From assembly GCF_000430525.1 (NCBI RefSeq), contig NZ_AUME01000001.1, forward strand, positions 160,787 to 224,786: a stretch of DNA of 64,000 nucleotides. The letters are read 5' to 3'. Shown here piece after piece: positions 53,594 to 62,363 of this stretch. A program made the translations under genes and the position numbers. The notes under the pieces are model-generated. The model saw nothing but the letters and a program-made list of their open reading frames with translations. It searched no databases and was not told the DNA's origin. The stretch is from Prevotella corporis DSM 18810 = JCM 8529 (GTDB lineage: Bacteria > Bacteroidota > Bacteroidia > Bacteroidales > Bacteroidaceae). Each line of letters begins with the position of its first letter. Position 1 is the stretch's first letter.

Positions 53594-53659
53594 AGGTCAG
53601 CTTTGAACAAACCAAAGCTGACCTTTTACTTTGCGATAACTGACCTTTGGGGCAGTGAT
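53594..53659 (+). repeat. 22-bp phased palindrome array, copy 7, with conserved flank
   Basis: Units start at 53594, 53616 and 53638, with cores AGGTCAGCT, AGCTGACCT and AACTGACCT. Exactly 44 bp upstream (53550) is TTGTAAGCATTTGAAAATAA. AAAATATTTTACAA occurs on both sides (53516-53528 and 53687-53700). It lies in the 502-bp convergent gap between mnmA and the lysozyme gene. The remaining 240 bp shows no gene or terminator. Confidence 0.85.
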
Positions 53660-53940
53660 AGGGCAGTGATGGCGGGCGGAAATGGGAAAATATTTTACAA
53701 AAGCGATGTCCGAAACGGTTAAATCCATCGGCTATCAATGGTTGATAGAGGCAACGCTAACAATATTGGGTTGTGGAATTGCAGGCGAATGAGCCGATTC
53801 GGGATTACTTGAACACTTGATCGATGAGCCGTTTAGACGGGGATGCTGGCCCGTGCAGCTGGCTATAAATGTGCAAAAACGCTGGTGAAGCACTTTTTGC
53901 GTTCATGCGAAGGAGTTGGAAATGCTGTTCTGCAGCCAAT

Positions 53941-55671
53941 CTATCTGATGCAATATTTCTTCAGGAAGTCCTCGTAATTGTTCTTATAGCCGTTGAACAC
54001 GTTGATATCGACATCGCCATGAATACCGCTTACTCTGCCATCGGGACTCAACTGCCAGATGCTGAGTTTGATTTCAGGCTTGTACTCGCCGTAACGGGCA
54101 ATCCAGACAAAATAGTTGCCTTGAATGTCGGCGGCAAGTGGTAGGTATTTCTTGGTGAACATCTGGCTGATGTAGAGAATTGGGCGCACTCCCGTTCGCT
54201 TATGGACGATAGACATCCAGTCGCGGATGTGCTTGAACATCGCCTCCGGTCCGCCCATTCTCATTATCTGTGCGTCGGAAGGCTCGACATCGAGAACTGC
54301 TGGCAGGTTGCCTTTGCGGAATTTGCTCTTGCTCAGGAAGTATTGAGCTTGTGCCGCGCCTGATGATGTGGTCGAGAAGAAGTGATATGTGCCTACCCTT
54401 ATGCCGTGTTTCGAAGCCTGAGCATAGTCCTCGTTATAATAATTGTTGAAAACTGTGCATCCCTCTGTCGATTTGATATACATGAAAGAAATGGGGTAGT
54501 TGACCTCTCCCTCCAACTTTTTCTCACTGATTTTTCCTAAATCGATGATTCGGAGTTTGCTCCAGTCTATTTTAAACTTCTTATTACCTTTCTCGTGTTG
54601 ATGTCTCGATATGTCGATGCCATATATCCGTTCGTTATTATAAGTGAGGCGCTCGCCCTTGAACACGTCGTTTTTCCACTCACCCACCATCAAGTATTCG
54701 TGTGGAGCTATGTAAAAACCGAATCCATTGCGCTTGCCGTTTTCCCAATGGCCGTAGTAGAAACTTCCGTTGTTTCCGTAGTGCCGTCCGTATCCATTGG
54801 GTATGCCGTTCTTTTCCTCGCCGATATAGTAGCCTAATGAGTCGGGAGTGCCAATCTGAAGCGGCTTGTTTAGTGCCTTTTTTGCCAGTGATGTTTCCTT
54901 CATCAACATGGTTTGGGCAAGTCCTGCATCCATCCTCGTTCTCACGTTGATGGGTGTCAGTTTGTTGACGGTCTGAATTAAGATGTCGCCTTTGTCTGCA
55001 TATATCTGCAATCGTCTGCACTCTTTTCGTTTTGCATTGGCGTTTCCTAACACAACATAGCGGTTGATTTGCCGAATCCTCAAGTGCGAATCGCTTTTGA
55101 TGTTCCTTATTGCAGCAATTACTTTGTTGAGTGAGTCCATTTGGTGGGTCACGTATTTGTGATAGTCGGCAATCCTGTTATAACCGAAGTCCTTAACACT
55201 GTGCATTCGCATATAGTAGGAGAGTTCGTTGTGCTGGGTTTGCAGTCCGGCCAGCTCGTCGTCGGTCGCGAAATATTCGTGCAAGAGGAACTGATGGATG
55301 GCATCGCTGCTCAGGTTGACGATTCTTGACGGGCGGTTTTCCCATTTCGTGACAATGCGTCCGAAGCAACTGGGCACGACTGGGTAGCGATTCACCCAAT
55401 ATCCCTTCATTCTGACCTTGCGGGTCTTGATGGAATCCTTGTTGACAGTTCCGCCTATCAGCAACGAGCCCTCGTAGTTGGCGAAATATAAACTGGGCTT
55501 TCCGTTGATTTCCAGTTGATAGTAAGACTCTTGTTCTATCACCACTGAACTGTCTTCCATATCTTCCAGTGTAAGAGGAATCAGCCGATAAACAAGGAAG
55601 GCAACCAACAATAACCCCATCAGTAAACTGCCGATGAGAAGATGCTTTCTTGAAATGTTGAAACGTGGCAT
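53941..55671 (-). CDS. MORN-repeat GH25 muramidase, membrane-anchored
   Basis: A 576-residue protein in four parts. An N-terminal transmembrane anchor is at about 10-30. An unknown region (30-270) follows. Three or so MORN repeats lie at about 280-345 (GIPNGYGRHYGNNGSFYYGHW, NGKRNGFGFY, GEWKNDVFKGERLTY). Then comes a glycoside hydrolase family 25 lysozyme domain (about 350-565) with YGIDISRHQ, YIKSTEG, AVLDVEP and VDINVF, so the acidic catalytic residues are present. It would cleave the MurNAc-GlcNAc bond in the periplasm or outside. It lies 39 bases downstream of the HAD gene. Confidence 0.87.
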   Translation of the reverse strand: MPRFNISRKHLLIGSLLMGLLLVAFLVYRLIPLTLEDMEDSSVVIEQESYYQLEINGKPSLYFANYEGSLLIGGTVNKDSIKTRKVRMKGYWVNRYPVVPSCFGRIVTKWENRPSRIVNLSSDAIHQFLLHEYFATDDELAGLQTQHNELSYYMRMHSVKDFGYNRIADYHKYVTHQMDSLNKVIAAIRNIKSDSHLRIRQINRYVVLGNANAKRKECRRLQIYADKGDILIQTVNKLTPINVRTRMDAGLAQTMLMKETSLAKKALNKPLQIGTPDSLGYYIGEEKNGIPNGYGRHYGNNGSFYYGHWENGKRNGFGFYIAPHEYLMVGEWKNDVFKGERLTYNNERIYGIDISRHQHEKGNKKFKIDWSKLRIIDLGKISEKKLEGEVNYPISFMYIKSTEGCTVFNNYYNEDYAQASKHGIRVGTYHFFSTTSSGAAQAQYFLSKSKFRKGNLPAVLDVEPSDAQIMRMGGPEAMFKHIRDWMSIVHKRTGVRPILYISQMFTKKYLPLAADIQGNYFVWIARYGEYKPEIKLSIWQLSPDGRVSGIHGDVDINVFNGYKNNYEDFLKKYCIR

Positions 55672-55710
55672 GCTTTATCGAGTCTTCTTTTGAATGCAGG
55701 GAGTGAAAGG

Positions 55711-56448
55711 CTAAAAGCCTGGTTTCAGATTCCTGATTAGGTCGTCCCAGTTGTCAGCGAACTTGCGGATGGTTGGGAATAGAATGTTGGCGCCTTCGTC
55801 CAGCAGAGAGGAGTCGGACAATGGCCCGCTGTTGATAGCCACTGTAAAACAATGTGCGGCCACTCCGGAACGGATGCCCAGAGGTGCGTTTTCGACCACG
55901 ATACCTTCGTAAGGAGCATAGTTTCCAGCCTTTCGCAAGCCCGTGAGGTAAGGATCTGGATTAGGTTTGCCACGTTTCACGTCGAAAGCCGTCGTCACTT
56001 GATCTTCGGTGAGAAAGTCGCTGAAGTCGTTGAGCAACCGCTCGATGAGTGTTCGCTGGCCACTGCCCGTCACAACACCGATTTTCAGTCCGCAATTCCT
56101 TATCTTCTGCATCAGATCCCTTACGCCATCGAAAATGGAAGGTGGGAGCAACTCGTGGAAATATCTTGCCTTCAGCTGATAGATGGCTTCGGCTTCCTCG
56201 TCAGTGAGGTCTTTGCCTAACTGGGCTTTTGCATACTTTTTCACGGTGTCAACTCCACGTGCGCCTTCTGTTGCATAAGCGTCTTTGGCCGAAAACTTGA
56301 TGCCGTTCTCCTTCATGGCAAGCATCCACACTTGCGCATGATTGGGCATGGAGTCATAAAGAACACCGTCCATGTCGAACAGCACAACTTTTGGGTTGAA
56401 AGGGTGGGCTGACCCCCGATTGTATTGATTGATTGCTTCTTGAAACAT
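55711..56448 (-). CDS. HAD-family phosphatase / beta-phosphoglucomutase-like
   Basis: A 245-residue HAD hydrolase with the motif I nucleophile in LFDMDGVLYDS (22-32), a helical cap, VVTGSGQ (motif II), RGKPNPDPYL (motif III Lys) and VVENAPLGIRSG (motif IV; ENAP where EDAP or EDS is usual). It could be a sugar-phosphate mutase or phosphatase; the neighbour pgi makes a hexose-phosphate substrate attractive but unproven. I chose ATG 56448. The longer frame to 56478 (MGMGFSINRT) is read out of a GC-rich hairpin. Confidence 0.85.
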   Translation of the reverse strand: MFQEAINQYNRGSAHPFNPKVVLFDMDGVLYDSMPNHAQVWMLAMKENGIKFSAKDAYATEGARGVDTVKKYAKAQLGKDLTDEEAEAIYQLKARYFHELLPPSIFDGVRDLMQKIRNCGLKIGVVTGSGQRTLIERLLNDFSDFLTEDQVTTAFDVKRGKPNPDPYLTGLRKAGNYAPYEGIVVENAPLGIRSGVAAHCFTVAINSGPLSDSSLLDEGANILFPTIRKFADNWDDLIRNLKPGF

Positions 56449-56461
56449 AGTTCGATTAATT

Positions 56462-56512
56462 GAAAATCCCATCCCCATCTCCTCATGATGGGAGAGGGGG
56501 ATGGGAGAAAAA
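56462..56512 (-). terminator. GC-rich hairpin between pgi and the HAD gene
   Basis: On the minus strand CCCATCCCCCTCTCCC pairs imperfectly with GGAGATGGGGATGGGA around ATCATGA, followed by TTTTC. It lies just after the pgi stop and so probably terminates or attenuates. Its run of C/G triplets is unlike the surrounding DNA, as in repeated extragenic palindromes. Confidence 0.65.
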
Positions 56513-56529
56513 ACAAACTGGACGTACGG

Positions 56530-57876
56530 TTATAGCCTCTCTCTGATGGCTTTGCTCTCAGCTTCATAGCCTGGTTTGTCGAGCAATGCGAACATGTTCT
56601 TTTTGTAAGCTTCAACTCCCGGCTGGTTGAATGGATTTACTTGCTGTACCAGTCCACTGATGCCACACGCCTTCTCGAAGAAGTAAATCAGCTGTCCGAG
56701 ATAATATTCGTTCAATGTCGGGATGCTGATGCGGATGTTTGGCACGCTGCCATCTACGTGGGCAAGACGTGTTCCGAGCTCAGCCATCTTATTTACCTCA
56801 TCAACGCGCTTTCCCTCGAGGAAGTTCAAACCGTCCAGATTTTCGTCATCGTGGGGAAAAAGCAATTGGTTGTTAGGCTTTTCAACCGACAAAACGGTCT
56901 CGAAAATGGAGCGCTCGCCCTCCTGAATCCATTGTCCCATGGAGTGAAGGTCTGTCGTAAAATCGCACGCTGCTGGGAAAATGCCCTTCAGGTCCTTGCC
57001 TTCGCTTTCGCCGTAGAGCTGCTTCCACCACTCCGACATGAAGTGAAGTTTTGGCTGGAAGTTCACAATGATTTCTATTTTCTTGCCTGCTTGCGAATAG
57101 AGAGCTTGGCGCACGGCTGCATAGCGTGCGGCAATGTTTTCGCTGAATGGCCTGTCTTTGCCAGTTTCTTGCTCCATTTGCTGGGCACCGCTAATCAATT
57201 GCTCGATATTGAATCCAGCAACAGCGATGGGAAGTAAGCCTACAGGGGTGAGAACAGAGAAACGGCCACCAACATTGTCAGGTATCACGAACGTTTTGTA
57301 ACCTTCTTGATTGGCTGCGGTGCGTGCTGCGCCTTTGTTAGCATCGGTTACGGCTACGATGACATTCCTTGCTTCTTCTTTTCCGCGCTGTGTTTCGCAC
57401 TGTTTTTTCAGCAAACGGAAGGCAAGAGCTGTCTCTGTGGTTGTGCCTGACTTGGAAATGTTGATGACACCAAACCTTTTGTCCTTCAAATATTCAGTTA
57501 ATTCGTAGAGATAGTCCTCTCCTATGTTGTTGCCAGCAAAAAGAATGGTTGGGTTTTGTTTGTCTTTTATGAGCCATGCGAAACTGTTGCTCAAGGCTTC
57601 GATGACTGCTCGTGCGCCGAGATATGAGCCTCCAATGCCCGCAACCACAACAACCTCGCACTTTTCACGGAGCGTTTTTGCCACAGTTTGTACCTCATTA
57701 AGGAATGAAGGGGTAATACTTGATGGCAAATGCAGCCATCCGAGGAAGTCGTTACCTGGGCATGTGCCGTTTTCAAGTGCCTCTTGAGCTGCGGCCACTT
57801 GTGGAGCGTAGCCCTCAACTGAACCAGGGTTCAAGAATTGGGCAGCTTTAGAAATGTCTAATTTAATACTTTCCAT
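56530..57876 (-). CDS. pgi: Glucose-6-phosphate isomerase
   Basis: Interconverts glucose-6-phosphate and fructose-6-phosphate. At 448 residues it is of the compact bacterial type. Recognisable segments are [57 protein letters not shown] and [10 protein letters not shown]. It is in a row with lysS and gpsA on the minus strand, 35 bases after gpsA, an order also met in other Bacteroidota. A hairpin separates it from the HAD gene. Confidence 0.96.
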   Translation of the reverse strand: MESIKLDISKAAQFLNPGSVEGYAPQVAAAQEALENGTCPGNDFLGWLHLPSSITPSFLNEVQTVAKTLREKCEVVVVAGIGGSYLGARAVIEALSNSFAWLIKDKQNPTILFAGNNIGEDYLYELTEYLKDKRFGVINISKSGTTTETALAFRLLKKQCETQRGKEEARNVIVAVTDANKGAARTAANQEGYKTFVIPDNVGGRFSVLTPVGLLPIAVAGFNIEQLISGAQQMEQETGKDRPFSENIAARYAAVRQALYSQAGKKIEIIVNFQPKLHFMSEWWKQLYGESEGKDLKGIFPAACDFTTDLHSMGQWIQEGERSIFETVLSVEKPNNQLLFPHDDENLDGLNFLEGKRVDEVNKMAELGTRLAHVDGSVPNIRISIPTLNEYYLGQLIYFFEKACGISGLVQQVNPFNQPGVEAYKKNMFALLDKPGYEAESKAIRERL

Positions 57877-57911
57877 TGTCGTTTACCTGAATAAATCTGT
57901 TAATAATTTAA

Positions 57912-58907
57912 TTATCGGAATGAATCTGTTAATAATTTTATCTCTATTTGCGGACTGATGCGTTCGTAAAGAATGTTATAAACGGCATCAAGTATAGGCA
58001 TATTGACGTGCAAGTGCCGATTGATTTCTTTCATGCACTTAGTTCCGAAATAGCCTTCCGCAATCATTTCCATTTCCACTTGTGCCGATTTCACGCTGTA
58101 TCCTTTGCCTATCATCATGCCAAAGGTGCGGTTTCGGCTGAAATTGCTATATCCCGTGACGAGTTGGTCGCCCAAATACACGCTGTCAATCATCGAACGT
58201 GGGATAGGGTTGAGCGCTGTCAGCGCGCGCTCCATCTCTTGCATGGCATTGGAGATGATAACTGACTGGAAATTGTCACCATATTGTAGCCCAGCGCAGA
58301 TGCCTGATGCGATGGCATAGACATTTTTCAGCACCGATGCGTACTCAATGCCCAGCACATCTGGCGAAGTCTTGGTTTTTACGTAGTTGGAGGCGAGCAC
58401 TTCGGTCATGGCTTGTGCTTTCTCTTGGTCGGAACAGCCGACCGTGAGATAGGTAAGGCGCTCCATTGCCACTTCTTCGGCATGCGAAGGGCCGCCAATT
58501 ACTGCCAGGTTCTCATCGGGCACGTTCAGTACGCGATGAAAATACTCAGAGCAGACCAGGTTTTCGTCGGGAACAATTCCCTTTATTGCTGTTACGATGA
58601 ATTTATTGTTGAGTTTTGACTTCACCTTCTTCAATATTGCCTTCAGATATGGTGATGGCGTAACGAAGATAAGTGTGTCGTAATCCTGTACCAGTCGGTT
58701 TATGTCTGAGGATAATGTCACTTCGTTCATGTCGAAATGCGCACTTGTCAGATAGGTTGGGTTATGCCCAAGCCTACGGAAGTCCTCTATTCTCTCATCG
58801 CGTCGGAAGTACCAGCCAATATGGTGGGTGTGTTCCACCACTATCTTGGCGATCGCTGTTGCCCAACTTCCGCTTCCGATGATTGCTATGTTCCCTACGT
58901 CGTACAT
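57912..58907 (-). CDS. gpsA: NAD(P)H-dependent glycerol-3-phosphate dehydrogenase
   Basis: Reduces dihydroxyacetone phosphate to sn-glycerol-3-phosphate for phospholipid synthesis. The 331 residues start with the dinucleotide-binding IAIIGSGSWATAIAKI and include FVTPSPYLKAIL, IGGPSHAEEVA and the catalytic-Lys region YASVLKNVYAIASGI. Length is standard. It is 96 bases downstream of lysS and 35 bases upstream of pgi. Confidence 0.95.
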   Translation of the reverse strand: MYDVGNIAIIGSGSWATAIAKIVVEHTHHIGWYFRRDERIEDFRRLGHNPTYLTSAHFDMNEVTLSSDINRLVQDYDTLIFVTPSPYLKAILKKVKSKLNNKFIVTAIKGIVPDENLVCSEYFHRVLNVPDENLAVIGGPSHAEEVAMERLTYLTVGCSDQEKAQAMTEVLASNYVKTKTSPDVLGIEYASVLKNVYAIASGICAGLQYGDNFQSVIISNAMQEMERALTALNPIPRSMIDSVYLGDQLVTGYSNFSRNRTFGMMIGKGYSVKSAQVEMEMIAEGYFGTKCMKEINRHLHVNMPILDAVYNILYERISPQIEIKLLTDSFR

Positions 58908-59003
58908 CTTTGCAAGATAAAAGGATAAGAAGGGGAGATGTGAAAGGTGTGTGAGTAAGATTCTCCAACCGTTGTTCCTTCCTTCCCTCTTACCTTTTTA
59001 TTT

Positions 59004-60740
59004 TTACAATTGATTGGCTTTGTCAATCCACTGCTGAATTTCGTCAACAGAAGGCTTGTCGTAGCCGAGTTTATACTTTTTGTTTATTTCTCCGAGCTTT
59101 TGCTGCAAGCCTTGCGCTTTCTCCTCCTTGATGTTTTGGATGAGGTTGAACCCGCACTTGCGAAGTACGTAAACCCAATCCTCTTCCACGCCAATCTCTG
59201 CCCATTCCTTAACGCTGCTTTGTGGCATCTTTGCCTCTGGCTTCATTTGTGGGAAGAGTAGCACTTCCTGAATGTACTCCTGACCGGTCATAAGCATGAC
59301 TAAGCGGTCGATACCGATGCCGATACCTGATGTCGGAGGCATTCCGTACTGTAGTGCGCGCAAGAAATCCTGATCGATAATCATGGCCTCGTCGTCGCCA
59401 TTGTCAGCTAACCGCATCTGTTCCTTGAAGCGTTCTTCCTGATCGAGTGGGTCGTTGAGCTCCGAATAGGCATTGGCCAGTTCCTTTCCGTTGACCATCA
59501 GCTCGAAACGCTCTGTCAGTCCGGCCTTTGAACGGTGCATTTTGGTTAGCGGTGACATCTCAACGGGATAGTCGGTGATGAATGTTGGCTGGATGTATGT
59601 GCCTTCGCAGAACTCACCGAATATCTCATCGATGAGTTTTCCCTTGCCGAAGCTGTCGTCGATTCCCTCCAACTTGAGGTCGTCGACGGCGATATGGCGT
59701 ATTTCCTCTTCGCTTTTGCCGTTGAGATCGAAGCCTGTCTTCTCCTTGATGGCATCAAGTATGGGCAGACGGCGGAACGGTGCCTTGAAGCTGATGAGGT
59801 TTTCGCCCACCTGTACTTCAGTCTTTCCATTCACTTCCGTGCAGATTTTCTCCAAGAGTCTCTCGGTAAAGCCCATCATCCAGTTGTAATCCTTGTACTG
59901 AACGTACAGTTCCATGCATGTGAACTCTGGATTGTGGAAGCGGTCCATACCTTCGTTGCGGAAGTTCTTGCCGATTTCGTAAACCCCCTCGAAGCCTCCT
60001 ACTATGAGTCGCTTCAGATACAACTCGGTGGCGATACGCATGTACATCTCTATGTTCAGCGCATTGAAGTGTGTGGTGAATGGGCGTGCGCTGGCTCCTC
60101 CGGGAATGCTCTGCAGCGTCGGAGTCTCGACTTCTGTATAGCCAGCTTCGTCGAAGAAGTTGCGCATGGTGCGCAGCACTGTTGCACGCTTCATGAAGGT
60201 CTCTTTCACACCATCGTTGACCACGAGGTCAACGTAGCGACGGCGATAGCGCAGCTCTGGGTCGTCGAACTTGTCGTAGGCCACCCCGTCCTTGTACTTT
60301 ACGACAGGCAGTGGCTTCAAACTCTTCGATAGTAGTGTTATCTCTTGTGCATGAACTGAAATCTCTCCCATCTGTGTCTTGAACACAAAGCCCTTGATAC
60401 CCACGAAATCGCCAATGTCAAGCAGTTTCTTGAAAAGTACATTGTAGGTGTCTTTGTTCTCACCAGGGCATAGGTCGTCGCGTGTGACGTAAACCTGTAT
60501 TCTGCCCTTGCTATCCTGTATCTCCGCGAACGAGGCCTTTCCCATGACACGGCGACCCATAAGCCGTCCGGCAATGACTACTTCGCGCTTCTCGTTCTCG
60601 TTAAATTCCGATTTTATATCTGTCGAAAAAGCATTGGTTGGAAACTCTGCTGCTGGATATGGGTCAATACCCAGACGGCGCAACTCCTGCAAGCTCTGAC
60701 GGCGTACAATCTCTTGTTCTGATAATTCTAAAACGTTCAT
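59004..60740 (-). CDS. lysS: Lysyl-tRNA synthetase (class II)
   Basis: Charges tRNA-Lys with lysine. The 578 residues contain an OB-fold anticodon-binding domain ([20 protein letters not shown]) and the class II catalytic domain with motif 2 ([14 protein letters not shown]) and motif 3 ([15 protein letters not shown]). The C-terminal extension of about 70 residues ([20 protein letters not shown]) is typical of Bacteroidota LysS. It is the first gene of the lysS-gpsA-pgi run. Confidence 0.97.
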   Translation of the reverse strand: MNVLELSEQEIVRRQSLQELRRLGIDPYPAAEFPTNAFSTDIKSEFNENEKREVVIAGRLMGRRVMGKASFAEIQDSKGRIQVYVTRDDLCPGENKDTYNVLFKKLLDIGDFVGIKGFVFKTQMGEISVHAQEITLLSKSLKPLPVVKYKDGVAYDKFDDPELRYRRRYVDLVVNDGVKETFMKRATVLRTMRNFFDEAGYTEVETPTLQSIPGGASARPFTTHFNALNIEMYMRIATELYLKRLIVGGFEGVYEIGKNFRNEGMDRFHNPEFTCMELYVQYKDYNWMMGFTERLLEKICTEVNGKTEVQVGENLISFKAPFRRLPILDAIKEKTGFDLNGKSEEEIRHIAVDDLKLEGIDDSFGKGKLIDEIFGEFCEGTYIQPTFITDYPVEMSPLTKMHRSKAGLTERFELMVNGKELANAYSELNDPLDQEERFKEQMRLADNGDDEAMIIDQDFLRALQYGMPPTSGIGIGIDRLVMLMTGQEYIQEVLLFPQMKPEAKMPQSSVKEWAEIGVEEDWVYVLRKCGFNLIQNIKEEKAQGLQQKLGEINKKYKLGYDKPSVDEIQQWIDKANQL

Positions 60741-60776
60741 TCTTTTTAATAATCGAATTATATTCTATATAGTTTG

Positions 60777-60784
60777 CAAATTTA
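60777..60784 (-). promoter_or_regulatory. -7 box of the lysS promoter
   Basis: Minus strand reads TAAATTTG, about 37 bases before the ATG. TTTG sequences lie 12 and 16 bases upstream, shorter than the usual spacing. Confidence 0.45.
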
Positions 60785-61099
60785 ATAAATTATTTGCAAA
60801 CAAAGGGTGATTTTATGTTTTTTATAAGGTATGTCCGATTTGGCATTGTCTTGTGATGACTGTCTCTGGCGAGCGTGCAGCCTGCCATAGTCGGCCTTTG
60901 CGAAACTGTTATTTGGGTTCATTTCTCTGTCAGACGATGAATGATGATTCGTTTCCGCCACTACTGGCGATAAGTGATTGTCAATCAGAATCTCTATATT
61001 TGTCTCCTGTTGTTTGAGTAAATATTCTTTACAATATTGTCTTTTGACAGATTGCTCGTAAGTTGCTGATAGTCTTTATAATAGTTTTTTAGTAGCAAT

Positions 61100-61165
61100 A
61101 CCTTATCTTTTACATTGCAATAGTTGACCTTTGATGGTGTGAAAGCTCATCTTTCGCACTTCAAA
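61100..61165 (+). repeat. 22-bp phased palindrome array, copy 8, with related flank
   Basis: Units start at 61100, 61122 and 61144, with cores ACCTTATCT, AGTTGACCT and AGCTCATCT and tails GCAAT, GTGAA and TCAAA. Exactly 44 bp upstream (61056) TCGTAAGTTGCTGATAGT corresponds to the TTGTAA block of copies 5-7, in weaker form. It lies in the 618-bp gap (60741-61358) together with the lysS promoter and the terminator at 61267-61302. I see nothing else there. Confidence 0.8.
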
Positions 61166-61266
61166 AGCTAAGTTATTGTTAGTCATTTGTGAAATAATTT
61201 TACAAAATTGGTTGCACGCTGAGCGTGGAACGACTGTCTTCTTCAGTCGTTATGGGAGAAGAAACG

Positions 61267-61302
61267 AAAAAAGGAACACCGCCTTTCTGGCGACGTTCCT
61301 TT
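61267..61302 (-). terminator. Terminator of the ECF sigma operon
   Basis: Outer stem AAAGGAAC / GTTCCTTT with an inner GCC / GGC pairing; on the minus strand it ends in TTTTTTCG. About 57 bases after the last stop of the operon. Confidence 0.75.
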
Positions 61303-61358
61303 ATCAGTGTTCTAATGAACGAGAGAGAATTATCTTTAATTTGTTCTGGCAACTTCGA

Positions 61359-62363
61359 TTATTCTTTCAGGCATTTTTTCGACTTTTTGAGCAACTCTTT
61401 CAGGAATGTGTCCGGTACGAGATTGATAAGCCTGTCCAACTCTTTCACGACCAGTTTCTGTTCGTCTGAGTCGAGTTGGCTGGCATTCTTGCAGAGATCA
61501 TAGATGGTGGCTACATAGTAAGATGTCGTTTTCCCTTTTGGGTATTTTTCCGTCAGATTGCTCATGTTGTTGAATATCGATAGCCATGATGCGCTCTCCA
61601 GCTCCTTCGCCATAAGGTATTGGTCGCCCACATCATAATAGGTGTTTCCGTCGTGAGTGTTTCTGTCGAACTTCTTTATGTACTTGTCTATCTTCCAGTC
61701 TTGCTTCCCCAGCCATTTCGATGCCTCGTCGTCGGTCTTCAATTTGTCGATGTCCTGAAAGATTGTTCCCTTCCGTTTCTTGTCGAAAAACAATGAGGGC
61801 TGGGTTATGCGGGTGAATTTCTCATATTTTGCCTCGCTGACTCCTTTCGGACGTGGTGAGTAAGTCTCTATGAGCCTTCCCTTTACGGAACTGTCAGTCG
61901 GCCGTCCATCAACTATTGCGTCTCCCTTGTCGACTTCCCATTCCACAGCGTAGGCATATCTCATGGTGCTGTCACTGGGATCTTCGAAGCACATGACGTT
62001 GAGGTTTTCGTATTTTTCGCCTACTATGACCGTCATCTTTCCCATGAGCGTGAAACTTGCCATACCGTTGTGGTCGTCTCCAGTTCGGCTGATGATGTTG
62101 TAGGCATTGCTTTCGTCTGCGTTGAAAGCCTCGTTGATCGCCTCTATGCGGCTCACGTCCTTGCCTTTCAGCGTGAAATTGTAGATGGTGAGATAGTTGT
62201 CGAACTTCTTTTTCCCAGCTTGCTTGGCTTTAGTCTCGAACTTGCTGACCTTGACTTCTTTGATAAACTTTTTGAATGCTGCCTCGATGTGTTCCTGTGC
62301 CTGCATGGTTGCCGGCGCAAGTGCGAGCGTCAGGCTGAAAAACGTTGTAATAATCTTTTTCAT
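61359..62363 (-). CDS. Exported protein of unknown function in an ECF sigma operon
   Basis: A 334-residue protein with a signal peptide (about 1-22, ending ATMQAQ). The first half is beta-rich and may be of the DUF4252-like type (weak resemblance). The C-terminal 100 residues are helical and lysine-rich, with two cysteines (LCKNAS, SKKCLKE). I do not recognise a family with confidence. The start overlaps the anti-sigma-like gene by four bases, so it is translationally coupled and likely a target or partner of the sigma system. Confidence 0.75.
   Translation of the reverse strand: MKKIITTFFSLTLALAPATMQAQEHIEAAFKKFIKEVKVSKFETKAKQAGKKKFDNYLTIYNFTLKGKDVSRIEAINEAFNADESNAYNIISRTGDDHNGMASFTLMGKMTVIVGEKYENLNVMCFEDPSDSTMRYAYAVEWEVDKGDAIVDGRPTDSSVKGRLIETYSPRPKGVSEAKYEKFTRITQPSLFFDKKRKGTIFQDIDKLKTDDEASKWLGKQDWKIDKYIKKFDRNTHDGNTYYDVGDQYLMAKELESASWLSIFNNMSNLTEKYPKGKTTSYYVATIYDLCKNASQLDSDEQKLVVKELDRLINLVPDTFLKELLKKSKKCLKE

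Noticed and set aside
7206..61165. The 22-bp arrays as CRISPR arrays
   Set aside because: Units abut with a 3-bp gap, are degenerate, have no spacers and have no cas genes nearby.
7206..61165. The 22-bp arrays as Rho-independent terminators
   Set aside because: Each dyad has a one-base centre and no following T run, several arrays lie between genes where a normal terminator already exists, and one lies between divergent promoters.
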